Shown here: piece by piece, positions 1 through 8,393 of the stretch
Layout of the letters: each line of letters starts with the position of its first letter
Numbering within the stretch: position 1 is the first letter of the stretch
Assembly (NCBI GenBank): GCA_024637195.1
Contig: JAGXFN010000013.1
Span: forward strand, 1-64,000
Length of the DNA stretch: 64,000 bases
Source of the DNA: Arcobacter sp.
GTDB lineage: Bacteria > Campylobacterota > Campylobacteria > Campylobacterales > Sulfurimonadaceae
Direction: 5' to 3'
Program-made: the position numbers and the translations under genes
Notes under the pieces: model-generated
What the model was told of the DNA's origin: nothing
Database searches by the model: none
Seen by the model: the letters and a program-made list of their open reading frames with translations, nothing else

Positions 1-50
1 ACTTGCTTTACTGCCTCGATCTTAAACTCATCTGTATATCTTGGTGGCAT
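1..50 (-). CDS. IS3-family transposase OrfA, N-terminal fragment (runs off the window)
   Basis: The first 16 codons from the ATG at 50 read MPPRYTDEFKIEAVKQ, the typical opening of the helix-turn-helix OrfA protein of IS3-family elements, which binds the terminal repeats and is usually fused to OrfB by programmed frameshifting. A GAGG ribosome-binding sequence lies just upstream on the minus strand (near 55-60). The fragment is too short to tell whether the element is intact. Identity comes from the N-terminal motif together with the adjacent terminal repeat. Confidence 0.8.
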   Translation of the reverse strand, partial: MPPRYTDEFKIEAVKQ

Positions 51-140
51 CTTGACCTCTTGTTAATTCTCTTAAATGACTTCCATCATTTTATCTAATT
101 AACCGATTGAAATTGTGTCTAGTTTTTTGGGGTCATTCCA
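1..140 (-). mobile_element. Truncated end of an IS3-family insertion sequence
   Basis: Read on the minus strand, positions 140 down to about 111 begin TGGAATGACCCC followed by an A-run and AGACA. This matches the usual IS3-family terminal inverted repeat (TG...ACCCC, A-run, ...GACA). The orfA start follows about 90 bases inside. The rest of the element lies beyond the left edge of the window. The outer boundary is set at 140 because the conserved terminal TG falls there; a target-site duplication cannot be checked without the other end. Confidence 0.75.
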
Positions 141-240
141 TACAGATAAAATAAAAGTTAGAGGTTCTACCGTTCTTATGAGTTTTTTTTCCTGTCCTAA
201 TTCGATACATTTTTCTACTCTCTTTTTAAATTTATAAATT

Positions 241-294
241 ATAGTACATTAAACTACCAGCTTAAGGTGTTTATGACATAATGAAATGTACTAT
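241..294. repeat. Perfect 10-bp inverted repeat, possible operator
   Basis: ATAGTACATT at 241-250 is exactly mirrored by AATGTACTAT at 285-294, with 34 bases between. The minus strand of the left arm contains TATAAT, so a promoter could overlap it. No adjacent intact gene explains it. Confidence 0.5.
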
Positions 295-354
295 TACTAT
301 TAATTATTAGAGGGATACTTAAAGACCGTATCGCTGCAGGTAAATAGTAACCTT

Positions 355-370
355 TTCGGCTTCGGCCGAA
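355..370. other. Stem-loop with TTCG tetraloop
   Basis: TTCGGC (355-360), loop TTCG, GCCGAA (365-370) form a perfect 6-bp stem with an extra-stable tetraloop type. No clean T-tract follows on either strand, so it is an uncertain terminator. It lies about 90 bases before the GTG start of the first gene and could also be in its leader. Confidence 0.5.
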
Positions 371-457
371 TCTCTTCTTCCAAAATTCATATTATGAATA
401 TATTTTTTTTAAGCTTTAACTTCAACAAAACTTAAAAAAAGTCTATCAAGGCAGCGT

Positions 458-1900
458 GTGAACCTTTTCCCAAACCTCTTCTCTTCATCCAAAAAAAATA
501 CTCCTTTCGCCAACGATGAAGGCATTGCGCGCCTTAAAACAGTTTTTCAAAAGACCGGTGAGGTCTACTCCGACCTTCCTTTGTTCCATCAGCATCAGCG
601 ACACATTATCCCCTGCATGATGATCCATCCCGATGCAGGAGTAGTCCTATTTAATTTTTTCAGTCTCAGCGAAAAAGAGCTCACAGGAGTCAAGGCTTCA
701 GTTGCTAGCAAAAATGACAAAGATGCAGAGATCAAGAGCAGCGATACAAAGAGTTTTATACAGCTTCGTTTTGATGAGATATTTCATACCCAAATCTCCC
801 CGGTGCGCTCTATTTTGATCTGCACCCATCTGAGCGAAGCGGAGTTCGATGCTCTTGACGAAAGCTTTCATATACTTATTCCTAAGAATCTGGCGCTTTT
901 CAGCGACAGCAGCGATGAGCACTACCTCAAAAGTGTGATCCAAAAAGGCAGTCAAAGCTACGATATCGCAAAGATAAAACAGGCGATTTTCGGCGAGTTC
1001 GTCTTGCCTGACAAGAATATTCTGCTCTCGCTTGAGCAGCAAAAAGCCGTTCATCTGCCTTTTGAAAAAGAGTGTCTGATCAAAGCGCTCCCGGGATCAG
1101 GAAAAAGCTCCGTGCTTGTCGCCAAGGCCCTGTATGAAAAGATGAAAGATCCGAGCCTAAAGCTGATATTTCTCGGCAAGCTCTCCTGCAATATCCATCC
1201 ATTGCAGGCCATGATCTTTCAATTTATAGAGAACTCTCACTGGGGACTTAATCCCGCAGAGATTCGTGTCATCAGTTTTGAGTCTCTGCAGCGATACGCA
1301 CGCGCAAAAGAGCGATATGATCTTGTCATCTGCGATGATATCAGCGAAGAGGACCTTGTCACTGCCAGAAAACTTACAAACAAAAAAGGAAGGCTGCTCC
1401 TCTCCTCTTCCTACGAGATCGATGAAGTCTCTGTGGTGCATCCTTTAGTGCAAAACTATCGTCTCTCTTCTGCATTGTGTGCCGCCTGCGAGGGCTTAGT
1501 AGTTGAAAAACTCAGCGAAAACCTGAGCTTGCACAGCGGCAACACTTTTATGAACACGCTGCTGATCCTCGAAAAGCTTCTAAAAGAAACCGAGCCCAAA
1601 GAGATAAGCATTCTCCACCATAACAAAGAAGAACTTTTGATGCTTCAAAATGAGATCAATACTTTTTTCACACCCATCAGCTCTCTTTTCGATGCTCCGC
1701 ATGAACAAGAGGAACTCCTGCTTTATCCGTTGAGCCATCTGTCTTGCCTTAACAACCGTTATGTCATCGTTATTTTAGACACTTCTGCTCCTTATGATCC
1801 TATAGAACTGATCTCGCGTGCCGACACCAAAAGCTTTATCTTGTCACAAGACGAAAAAATCCACCACTTAATCCAAGGAGAAACCCGTGAAACACCTTAA
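458..1900 (+). CDS. Degenerate NERD / UvrD-like (SF1) P-loop ATPase
   Basis: A 480-residue cytoplasmic protein without signal peptide. Residues about 45-125 resemble a NERD nuclease-related fold (HPDAGVV followed by a hydrophobic strand), but the acidic/lysine catalytic positions expected there are absent. Residues 191-199 (SLEQQKAV) resemble the SF1 Q-motif and 212-217 (PGSGKS) are a clear Walker A. Residues 287-299 ([13 protein letters not shown]) look like Walker B. Later helicase motifs are hard to see: near the C-terminus only a weak ISRAD stands where UvrD proteins have a TRA motif. The start is GTG with AAGG upstream. The ppiA start lies inside its 3' end, so the two are probably co-transcribed. 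NERD-helicase proteins are known in phage defence (Nhi); a similar role here is only inference. Confidence 0.55.
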   Translation: MNLFPNLFSSSKKNTPFANDEGIARLKTVFQKTGEVYSDLPLFHQHQRHIIPCMMIHPDAGVVLFNFFSLSEKELTGVKASVASKNDKDAEIKSSDTKSFIQLRFDEIFHTQISPVRSILICTHLSEAEFDALDESFHILIPKNLALFSDSSDEHYLKSVIQKGSQSYDIAKIKQAIFGEFVLPDKNILLSLEQQKAVHLPFEKECLIKALPGSGKSSVLVAKALYEKMKDPSLKLIFLGKLSCNIHPLQAMIFQFIENSHWGLNPAEIRVISFESLQRYARAKERYDLVICDDISEEDLVTARKLTNKKGRLLLSSSYEIDEVSVVHPLVQNYRLSSALCAACEGLVVEKLSENLSLHSGNTFMNTLLILEKLLKETEPKEISILHHNKEELLMLQNEINTFFTPISSLFDAPHEQEELLLYPLSHLSCLNNRYVIVILDTSAPYDPIELISRADTKSFILSQDEKIHHLIQGETRETP

Positions 1901-2465
1901 AACACTGCTCGTCTTATTGGCGCTTAGCCTTCCTATGCTGGCTTCATCTTTACATGACTCCCTCTCAAAACAAAGCAGTAATGTGAGCAAAAATCCCGTC
2001 GTAGTCATGGAGACAACCCAGGGAAATATTACTCTGGAGCTCTTTGCAGACATCGCCCCTTTGGCAGTTGAGAACTTTCTTACCCATGTCAAGAACGGCT
2101 ACTACGATGGCCTTGTCTTTCACCGCATCATCAAAGGGTTTATGATCCAAGGCGGAGACCCTACCGGGACGGGCAGAGGCGGAGAGTCCATCTGGAAAAA
2201 ACCTTTTAAGGATGAGTTTGCTGCCAATCTTGTTTTTAACCGCAAAGGACTTCTCGCCATGGCAAATTCAGGACCGGCGACGAACGGAAGTCAGTTCTTT
2301 ATAACAGTTGCCCCTACTCCATGGCTTAACGGACGCCACACTATCTTTGGAGAGGTCAAATCGGGATACGAAAATGTCCGCAAGCTTGAGATGGTCGAGG
2401 TCTCTGCCGGTGCGAACCGTCCCTATGAAGAACAGAAGATCATCAAGGCCTACCTGCAGAAGTAG
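1887..2465 (+). CDS. ppiA: Peptidyl-prolyl cis-trans isomerase, cyclophilin type, exported
   Basis: A 192-residue cyclophilin that catalyses proline isomerisation during protein folding. Residues 1-20 form a signal peptide ([20 protein letters not shown]), placing it in the periplasm. The cyclophilin core spans about 37-190, with [14 protein letters not shown] (78-91), NGSQFFIT (133-140) and the loop [10 protein letters not shown], which carry the active-site Arg, Phe/Met/Gln and His positions. Its ATG overlaps the previous gene by 14 bases, after a good ribosome-binding sequence (AAGGAG near 1877). Intact and of normal length for bacterial secreted cyclophilins. Confidence 0.92.
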   Translation: MKHLKTLLVLLALSLPMLASSLHDSLSKQSSNVSKNPVVVMETTQGNITLELFADIAPLAVENFLTHVKNGYYDGLVFHRIIKGFMIQGGDPTGTGRGGESIWKKPFKDEFAANLVFNRKGLLAMANSGPATNGSQFFITVAPTPWLNGRHTIFGEVKSGYENVRKLEMVEVSAGANRPYEEQKIIKAYLQK

Positions 2466-2515
2466 CCGCTATAGCACAACGGTCCGCGAGTGTTGGCTAA
2501 TTAGTTTATTTTTAG

Positions 2516-2521
2516 TATACT
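2516..2521 (+). promoter_or_regulatory. Candidate -10 element for pit
   Basis: TATACT preceded by a T-rich stretch (GTTTATTTTTAG), the usual look of Campylobacterota sigma-70 promoters, which often lack a -35 box. It lies 70 bases before the pit start. Confidence 0.45.
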
Positions 2522-2541
2522 TTCGGCTTTAAAATGCAATG

Positions 2542-2574
2542 TTGTAACCATATTGTCACCGTATTGCATAATCA
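2542..2574 (+). promoter_or_regulatory. Three 11-bp tandem repeats before pit, Pho-box-like
   Basis: TTGTAACCATA (2542-2552), TTGTCACCGTA (2553-2563) and TTGCATAATCA (2564-2574) repeat with an 11-bp period; the first two agree at 9 of 11 positions. PhoB-type boxes are 11-bp direct repeats containing TGTCA. The array ends 16 bases before the pit ATG, so it would lie in the leader if the -10 at 2516 is right. A flanking ATGCAAT/ATTGCAT inverted repeat (2534-2540, 2564-2570) overlaps it. Confidence 0.4.
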
Positions 2575-2590
2575 ACCCAGAGGGAACACC

Positions 2591-4231
2591 ATGGATATCC
2601 ATACACTGAAAAAACTTGAGACGAAAGCAACGGAAAGCTCTCGTGCTGACTTCTTGCGCATGGGGATAGCCCTGATGTTTATGGTTGGCGTTCTTTGGTA
2701 CAGTTTTGGCGCAGGCAATGTTGCCAACAACGCTTTCTTGGCAATCGCTGCAGTTTTTGGCGCTTACATGGCGCTCAATATCGGTGCAAACGATGTCGCG
2801 AACAACGTAGGACCGCTTGTCGGTTCCAAGGCGCTGACGATGGGCGGCGCGATCATTATTGCCGCTATTTTTGAGGCCAGCGGCGCTTTGATCGCAGGCG
2901 GAGATGTCGTCGGCACGATCAAAAAAGGGATCATTGACCCTTCGCAGTTTGCTGATGTGCAGCACTTCGTCTGGGCGATGATGGCGGCTTTGCTCGCGGG
3001 CGGGATCTGGCTAAACCTTGCAACGGCTATCGGTGCTCCTGTCTCAACTACACACTCCATTGTCGGCGGTGTCGTTGGCGGCGGTATCGCTGCTGCCGGT
3101 TTTGGCATCGTTGCCTGGGACAAGATGGGTGAGATTGTGGCGTCTTGGGTGATCTCACCGCTTTTGGGTGCGATCATCGCGGCAGGATTTCTCTTTGCTA
3201 TCAAGAAAACGCTTTTGTACAAGGAGGACAGACTCAGTGCGATGCGAAAGGTTATCCCGATCTATGTCGCGATTATGGCCTGGGCTTTTGCCACCTACCT
3301 GACCCTCAAGGGGCTTAAAAAAATATGGCCGACTATCACCGGAACACTCCAGTCTATTTTGCCATTCACTTTTGAAGCCGCAAAAGAGCCTTCCTTCTCT
3401 ACCGCTTTGTTTATCGGCCTTGTCGCAGGTCTTATCGTCTACCTTATCGTCAAGCCTATAATACGAAAAGCGTCCATCAACCTGCAGAACACGGTAAAAG
3501 ATGCCAACTCGCTCTTCACTATCCCCCTTATCTTTGCCGCTGCCCTTTTGAGCTTCGCACATGGCGCCAATGACGTTGCCAATGCAGTCGGACCGCTGGC
3601 TGCCATCGCAGATGTCATTGAGCACAGTGCCATCGCAGCAAAGGCACCCATTCCCTTGTGGGTCATGCTTATCGGCGCAGTAGGAATTTCTTTGGGGCTG
3701 GCGCTCTACGGTCCGAAACTGATCAGAAAAGTTGGAAACGAGATCACGGCGCTTAACCAGATCCGCGCTTATGCGGTTGCTATGGCGGCTTCTATCACCG
3801 TTATCATCGCTTCACAGCTGGGTCTTCCCGTCAGTTCTACACACATCGCTATCGGCGGTATCTTTGGTGTCGGTTTTTTGCGTGAGTTTCTCTCCACAAC
3901 GACCGCCCAGGAAAGAATACAAGAAGAAGAAGATCAGCTCAACGAAGACAAAAAATTAAAGAAGAGTTTCAAAAGCGAACTGCATGAGCTTAAGGCTCTC
4001 GAAGAAAAAACACCTGATATTACGGCGCGAATACAAGAGCTGAAAATTGCCATTGAAGAAGAAGAAGAGAAGATAAAGTTTGAGAAAAAACACCTGAAAC
4101 GGGCAAAAAAAGCAAAATATATTCAGCGTTCTGTGATTATGAAGATAATTGCCGCCTGGGTTATCACCGTTCCTGCAACCGCTGTTATTGCAGCGATCAT
4201 CTTCAATATTATCAAGGTCATCGTTTCATAA
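2591..4231 (+). CDS. pit: Inorganic phosphate transporter, PiT family
   Basis: A 546-residue inner-membrane carrier that takes up phosphate (usually as a metal-phosphate complex) with a cation. The two PiT signatures are present in both halves: GANDVANNVGP near residue 65 and GANDVANAVGP near residue 325. About ten hydrophobic segments surround them. Between the penultimate and last membrane segments lies a charged, coiled-coil-like insert of about 85 residues rich in Glu and Lys. I chose the ATG at 2591 rather than the in-frame ATG at 2534 because AGAGGG sits just upstream and the extension is poorly hydrophobic and contains the repeats described above. A strong hairpin terminator follows directly. 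Confidence 0.93.
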   Translation: MDIHTLKKLETKATESSRADFLRMGIALMFMVGVLWYSFGAGNVANNAFLAIAAVFGAYMALNIGANDVANNVGPLVGSKALTMGGAIIIAAIFEASGALIAGGDVVGTIKKGIIDPSQFADVQHFVWAMMAALLAGGIWLNLATAIGAPVSTTHSIVGGVVGGGIAAAGFGIVAWDKMGEIVASWVISPLLGAIIAAGFLFAIKKTLLYKEDRLSAMRKVIPIYVAIMAWAFATYLTLKGLKKIWPTITGTLQSILPFTFEAAKEPSFSTALFIGLVAGLIVYLIVKPIIRKASINLQNTVKDANSLFTIPLIFAAALLSFAHGANDVANAVGPLAAIADVIEHSAIAAKAPIPLWVMLIGAVGISLGLALYGPKLIRKVGNEITALNQIRAYAVAMAASITVIIASQLGLPVSSTHIAIGGIFGVGFLREFLSTTTAQERIQEEEDQLNEDKKLKKSFKSELHELKALEEKTPDITARIQELKIAIEEEEEKIKFEKKHLKRAKKAKYIQRSVIMKIIAAWVITVPATAVIAAIIFNIIKVIVS

Positions 4232-4254
4232 AAAAGAGAGTCTTCTCTCTTTTT
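4231..4254. terminator. Bidirectional intrinsic terminator between pit and the 4262-4774 gene
   Basis: AAAAAGAGAG, loop TCTT, CTCTCTTTTT: a perfect 10-bp inverted repeat with A-tract and T-tract, starting on the pit stop codon. It can serve both converging genes. Confidence 0.85.
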
Positions 4255-4261
4255 ACTTCAT

Positions 4262-4774
4262 TTACGCTTTTTTATCCAAGACAGAAAATCCGTTCTCAAT
4301 CAAGGCATCATCAATCTTAGCAAGTGCCTTCTCGATCGTCTCATAAGCGATGTCGGGAAGTTTTCCGCCCCACATCGCTTCGGCCTGCCTAAAGCCTTCC
4401 ATCGCACCCTCTCTGCCCGCACGAAGCAGCTTTTCATCTCCGCCTGAACCCATTATCACAAAGTCCGCTATACGCTCAGACGTCTGCTGAATACCGAAAA
4501 AACCCTCTTCACTAACGAGCACTTTTGCCTCATCCTGCGAGAGCGATGCAATGGGCTTGCCGGTGTAGCCGACCTCTTTTAAAAAGTTTTGAAACTCTTG
4601 ATACTGCACTTCAAAGCCGCTCTCCTGGCTTTTTGTCTGCACGGCAGACTGGACCTGCGAGAGCATCTGTACAAACTGCTTCTCTTGGGACTCTTGATGC
4701 GTCTTTTTTATGCTCTCTAGCTCTTCAGCCTTCGTCGTATGATAGTTTATAGATGGTCTGACTGCACTGATCAT
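4262..4774 (-). CDS. Conserved protein of unknown function (type often labelled 'hydrogenase-4 component G')
   Basis: A 170-residue soluble protein, Glu/Gln-rich and helical in its first 60 residues, with a conserved-looking C-terminal half (FFGIQQTSERIADFVIMGSG, later MWGGKLP and a helical tail). From memory, proteins like this in Sulfurimonas-type genomes are labelled hydrogenase-4 component G, but nothing in the sequence shows a hydrogenase role and no hydrogenase genes are nearby. The ATG at 4774 follows AAGGAG at ideal spacing; a longer in-frame start at 4807 is less likely. It stands alone, converging on pit. Confidence 0.6.
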   Translation of the reverse strand: MISAVRPSINYHTTKAEELESIKKTHQESQEKQFVQMLSQVQSAVQTKSQESGFEVQYQEFQNFLKEVGYTGKPIASLSQDEAKVLVSEEGFFGIQQTSERIADFVIMGSGGDEKLLRAGREGAMEGFRQAEAMWGGKLPDIAYETIEKALAKIDDALIENGFSVLDKKA

Positions 4775-4831
4775 AAGAAGTCTCCTTATATGGTTTTTAT
4801 ACCCCATATATCGGCAAATCTGCTTTAAATT

Positions 4832-5977
4832 TTAATATGCATCCAAGATGGCCTGGTGGACCTTGAAGGCCTGGCAATGCTCTTTTACATCATGGCAGCG
4901 GATCACGGAGGCCCCGTTGTCGTAGGCTTTTAGATGTATGGCCAGGGTGCCCGGAAGTCTCTCTTCAGGCTCTGAAGCGCAGATCGTCTTGATCATTGAT
5001 TTTCGGCTCGCTCCGATAAGAAGCTCTTTGTTAAACTTTTTGAAATGCTGAAGATGATGGATAAGCGAGAGGTTGTCTTCGAGACGTTTCCCAAATCCGA
5101 TTCCCACATCCAGAACGATCTCTTTGATGCCGAACTTCTCAGCTTTTTCCATCCGCTCTTCAAAAAAAGACTCCATCTGCTCGAAAAGGTTGCTATAGCA
5201 GGGGCTGTTCTGCATCGTTTTCTGCTCACCCTGCATATGCATGATGACGGCCTTGGCCTGATACTGCGCGGCAAGTCTGCATACCTCATCGTTTTTCAAG
5301 CCGGTGATGTCATTGATGATGCCAAAGCCGCGCTCAAGTGCATACGAAAGCGCCAAAGGAGAGTAGGAGTCCAGACTGAACTGGACCTTTTCATACAAGC
5401 GCTGCTGATAGATCGCATCAACAACCGGCTGTATGCGCTTGAGTTCTTCTTCTTCGCTGACAGGCTCGCTTCCGGGCCGAGAGGAGACACCGCCAATGTC
5501 GATGATATCAGCGCCCTCTTCTATCATTGTTTCCATCTTTACTATCGCCTCATGCGTCTGAAAACGGCTCTGGGCAAAAAAGCTGTCCTCATTGGCGTTA
5601 AGAACACCCATTATCTGATAGGATTTCGTCTTTGAAGCACGTAAAAATCTCTGCAGCTCTTTGGCGACAAGTTTCAGGCCGAAGGGTTGGGCAAGTTCTT
5701 TTTTTGAAAGGATCTGCATATGCTTGCGCGTTCCCATCAAGATACAGTCCACATGAGGGGTCTCACACAAGATCGTACCTTTAGGCACGGCAAGGTCGGC
5801 TCCGATAGACAGCGCATCTTGTTTTAGAATATTTGCTGCACCCACATGAAGTTCCTGGATATAAAAAAGATGAAAATGCATCTTTTCATCAAGTATCTTT
5901 TGTCCGCCGTCTTCGATGTTGAGTTTGGCTATCCAGGCTTTTGTATCGATCTGGGTTGAGAGTTCGCGCATATACAT
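4832..5977 (-). CDS. folP: Dihydropteroate synthase
   Basis: 381 residues. It joins p-aminobenzoate to hydroxymethyl-dihydropterin diphosphate in folate synthesis. The TIM-barrel core occupies roughly residues 120-375: MGVLNANEDSFF is the first pterin-loop motif (NVTPDSF in most bacteria), IDIGGVSSRPGSEPVS the second, INDITG the third, and GASRKS the substrate-binding lysine motif near the C-terminus. About 115 extra N-terminal residues precede the core, making it longer than the usual 270-280 residues; long forms are, as far as I recall, usual in this phylum. Last gene of the rppH-lysC-hobA-holB-folP run. AAGGAG lies 6 bases before the ATG. Confidence 0.9.
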   Translation of the reverse strand: MYMRELSTQIDTKAWIAKLNIEDGGQKILDEKMHFHLFYIQELHVGAANILKQDALSIGADLAVPKGTILCETPHVDCILMGTRKHMQILSKKELAQPFGLKLVAKELQRFLRASKTKSYQIMGVLNANEDSFFAQSRFQTHEAIVKMETMIEEGADIIDIGGVSSRPGSEPVSEEEELKRIQPVVDAIYQQRLYEKVQFSLDSYSPLALSYALERGFGIINDITGLKNDEVCRLAAQYQAKAVIMHMQGEQKTMQNSPCYSNLFEQMESFFEERMEKAEKFGIKEIVLDVGIGFGKRLEDNLSLIHHLQHFKKFNKELLIGASRKSMIKTICASEPEERLPGTLAIHLKAYDNGASVIRCHDVKEHCQAFKVHQAILDAY

Positions 5978-6000
5978 CTTGTCTCCTTGCTACCGTCTTA

Positions 6001-6618
6001 TCACTTATGGTTTTGTATAAACTTCATCAGCAGCATACAAAGGATACTGTTCAACCGAGCATTCAATCCGATCAGCCTGTAGGCCGTCTCAAAGCTTTCA
6101 AGCTGGGCCGCATTAAGCAGTATCTTCTCTTCGAGTGCCTTGGCATAGAGCGACTCTATCAACTCTTTGGCCTCATGTTTTGGAGTGCGTTCATGCGTTT
6201 TTACAAAGGCAAAAAGCGAGGCGAGCTCAAGTTTTTTCAAGGAGAGTTCGAGAGGAAGCGATTCTTTTTTGTTTTTACGCGAGATAATCGGCATCCGCGA
6301 GCGCACAGTGGGCAAAAGTGCGGATTTGGACTCGGTGATGAGAATAAAGGCTATGTTTCTGGGCGGCTCTTCAAGAAGCTTCAGTAAAGAGTTCTGACTG
6401 GCTTCGTTAAAAAGCTTGGCCGCTAGAACAATATATTTTATCTTCGCTTCTGCGATATAGGCTTCGCGGATCACCTCTTTTGCATCATCAATAAGAAAAT
6501 CATCTTTGAAAAAAGTAACCACTCGCGAGGGATAAAACTTCTGCCTGACTGCCGCTAGTTCCTCTTCGACCTGATCGGTGATGATGATATGCGAGGAGCT
6601 GAGCGCTTGATCGTTCAT
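6001..6618 (-). CDS. holB: DNA polymerase III delta-prime-like subunit (short HolB)
   Basis: A 205-residue protein related to the clamp-loader delta-prime subunit. The recognisable part is KLFNEASQNSLLKLLEEPP (about residues 67-85), matching the AAA+ sensor region of HolB, followed by FILITESKSALLPTVRSRMP. The N-terminal P-loop region is shortened, and the Walker A and zinc module of full-length HolB/DnaX are missing, as is usual for the short Campylobacterota version. It starts 4 bases after hobA ends and precedes folP by about 23 bases, so all are probably co-transcribed. Confidence 0.8.
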   Translation of the reverse strand: MNDQALSSSHIIITDQVEEELAAVRQKFYPSRVVTFFKDDFLIDDAKEVIREAYIAEAKIKYIVLAAKLFNEASQNSLLKLLEEPPRNIAFILITESKSALLPTVRSRMPIISRKNKKESLPLELSLKKLELASLFAFVKTHERTPKHEAKELIESLYAKALEEKILLNAAQLESFETAYRLIGLNARLNSILCMLLMKFIQNHK

Positions 6619-6622
6619 GCGC

Positions 6623-7171
6623 TCACTCTAAAATATCGACTTCACCGAACAAGACGGCGTTGAGCGTATTGTCAAAGACCCGGTAGAGGTGCAAAAGCTT
6701 GATGTCGAGGAGTTTGTCGTAAGAGCTCAGCGGAAATGCATTTTGGAAATCTTCATCCATAATCCACAAAAAACTGCTGTCCTCGCGTTTGGCAATATCA
6801 GCGCGCCGGTCGTCTCCTCTGCCCACATACCAAAAGAAGTACTCCTCGCCGTAGCACATAGAGAGCATATCGGTAAGCATGTCGATCTTTTCGCCGCCGG
6901 TGATCATATCGTAATAGGGATAGACCTGGTCCAGACAGATGATAGGCATGATTGGACGGTCCAGGATAGGCTTGTTCAAGGATGATGTGATGTACTTGGA
7001 GAACCATTGTCGTTCATGGTCAGTCACTAAGATAATCGTGCGTCCGTCTACGATCTGTCTGATCGCCTGGGCCGCTGCGGCTGTCCACTCAAAACGCTGT
7101 TCTTCAAGCCAGCTCATCATCGCATCATCAGAACGAATCGCTTCAAGTGTCCATTTAAGTAACTGCTGCAT
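6623..7171 (-). CDS. hobA: DnaA-binding replication regulator HobA
   Basis: 182 residues, matching the HobA family, which forms a tetramer that binds DnaA domain I and promotes orisome assembly (the functional counterpart of DiaA). Diagnostic stretches include LEEQRFEWTAAAAQAI (about 22-37), an aspartate-rich WYVGRGDDRRADIAK near residue 115 and the C-terminal SYDKLLDIKLLHLYRVFDNT. HobA is known from Campylobacterota, so this gene is one of the best taxonomic markers in the window. It lies 7 bases after lysC and 4 bases before holB. Confidence 0.92.
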   Translation of the reverse strand: MQQLLKWTLEAIRSDDAMMSWLEEQRFEWTAAAAQAIRQIVDGRTIILVTDHERQWFSKYITSSLNKPILDRPIMPIICLDQVYPYYDMITGGEKIDMLTDMLSMCYGEEYFFWYVGRGDDRRADIAKREDSSFLWIMDEDFQNAFPLSSYDKLLDIKLLHLYRVFDNTLNAVLFGEVDILE

Positions 7172-7178
7172 ACAATAT

Positions 7179-8390
7179 TTACTTATCTAGTTCAAAAGCA
7201 CTGTGAAGCGCACGGACAGCCAGTTCGCTGTACTTGTCTTCGATGACCATAGAGACCTTGATCTCAGAGGTGGAGATCATACGGATATTGATATTTTCAG
7301 CTGCCATAGCAGAGAAGGCTTTTGCCGCAACACCTGCGTGCGACTTCATACCTACACCGACGATGGAAACCTTGGCAATGCTCTCGTTGTAATCGCTGCT
7401 TTTGATCTCACCCTTCTCTACAAAGCTTTTGACAATGTTTTTCGCATTTTCAAGTTCGTTTGTCGGAACAGTGAAGTCGATATTTGTCGTTCCGTCATGT
7501 GCTACGGTCTGCAAGATCACATCTACATTGATTTCCTCTAGCGCCAAAGCGTTGAAGATCTCCGCTGCGATTCCCGGGCGGTCGGTTACGCCGACAAGAC
7601 TCACACGCGCCTGATTTCTGTCCAATGCCACACCGCTAACTACTGGCTGTTCCATGATATTCTCTTCCTTCGTGATTAATGTGCCCTCGGCTTCTGAGAA
7701 GCTTGAGCGTGTTACTAGATTGACATTTAGCTTTTTAGCCATCTCTACTGAACGGTTTTGAAGCACCTTTGCCCCCAGCGAAGCAAGCTCCAGCATCTCT
7801 TCATACGAGATGCGCTCAAGCTTTTTGGCCTTGGGCTCGATGCGCGGATCGGTCGTATATATCCCGTCCACATCGGTATAGATCTCACACAGATCCGCCT
7901 TCAAAGCGCCTGCTATAGCAACGGCAGAGAGGTCTGAGCCACCGCGTCCGAGCGTGGTGACCATTCCCTCCTCATTGACACCTTGAAAACCCGCTACAAC
8001 GACGATCTTGCCGGCATTTATAGCCTTTTGCATGCTGGAAGGATCGATGTTCTCGATTCTGGCCTTGGTGTGGCGCGATGTAGTCACAATACCCGCCTGA
8101 CGGCCTGTCATCGCTATGGAAGGAAGCCCCATCTCATTGAGTGCTATCGAGAGCAGCGAGGCCGTCACCCGTTCGCCCGAACTCAGCAGCATATCGACTT
8201 CGGCTACGGAAGGAGTGGCACTGAAGTGTTCTGCGTAGGCGATCAGTTTGTTCGTCTCTCCGCTCATCGCCGAGACGACGACGACGACCTGATGTCCTTC
8301 GTTTACTGTTTTTTGGACCCGGTTTGCCACATTTTGAATGCGATCAAGGTCACCGACACTGGTTCCGCCAAATTTTTGTACAATCAACAT
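7179..8390 (-). CDS. lysC: Aspartate kinase
   Basis: 403 residues. It phosphorylates aspartate, the first step toward lysine, threonine, methionine and diaminopimelate. The kinase domain opens with IVQKFGGTSVGD (3-14) and includes the TTLGRGGSDLSAVA motif near residue 145. Two C-terminal ACT domains follow (about 265-335 and 340-403), the usual site of amino-acid feedback control. Length is normal for the monofunctional class. It follows rppH by 3 bases and precedes hobA, an arrangement typical of this phylum. Confidence 0.95.
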   Translation of the reverse strand: MLIVQKFGGTSVGDLDRIQNVANRVQKTVNEGHQVVVVVSAMSGETNKLIAYAEHFSATPSVAEVDMLLSSGERVTASLLSIALNEMGLPSIAMTGRQAGIVTTSRHTKARIENIDPSSMQKAINAGKIVVVAGFQGVNEEGMVTTLGRGGSDLSAVAIAGALKADLCEIYTDVDGIYTTDPRIEPKAKKLERISYEEMLELASLGAKVLQNRSVEMAKKLNVNLVTRSSFSEAEGTLITKEENIMEQPVVSGVALDRNQARVSLVGVTDRPGIAAEIFNALALEEINVDVILQTVAHDGTTNIDFTVPTNELENAKNIVKSFVEKGEIKSSDYNESIAKVSIVGVGMKSHAGVAAKAFSAMAAENINIRMISTSEIKVSMVIEDKYSELAVRALHSAFELDK

Positions 8391-8393
8391 AGT

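Larger units (their letters stand above)
141..457. other. AT-rich gene-free stretch between the IS end and the first gene
   Basis: About 317 bases with no convincing gene. It holds a perfect 10-bp inverted repeat (241-250 and 285-294) and a short GC-rich stem-loop with a TTCG loop (355-370). On the minus strand, 141 to about 250 reads as an open, coding-like stretch without an ATG that runs into the IS end; it may be the tail of a gene cut by the IS, but I cannot name it. Confidence 0.5.

Noticed and set aside
141-250. Minus-strand coding-like stretch (KRVEKCIELGQEKK...)
   Set aside because: Reads like a regulator C-terminus, but there is no start, an upstream stop and no firm family match; mentioned only as context for the IS.
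312-344. Short plus-strand tail ending LKDRIAAGK-stop
   Set aside because: Only about 20 codons are open, mostly low-complexity Leu/Ile; too short to call a gene remnant.
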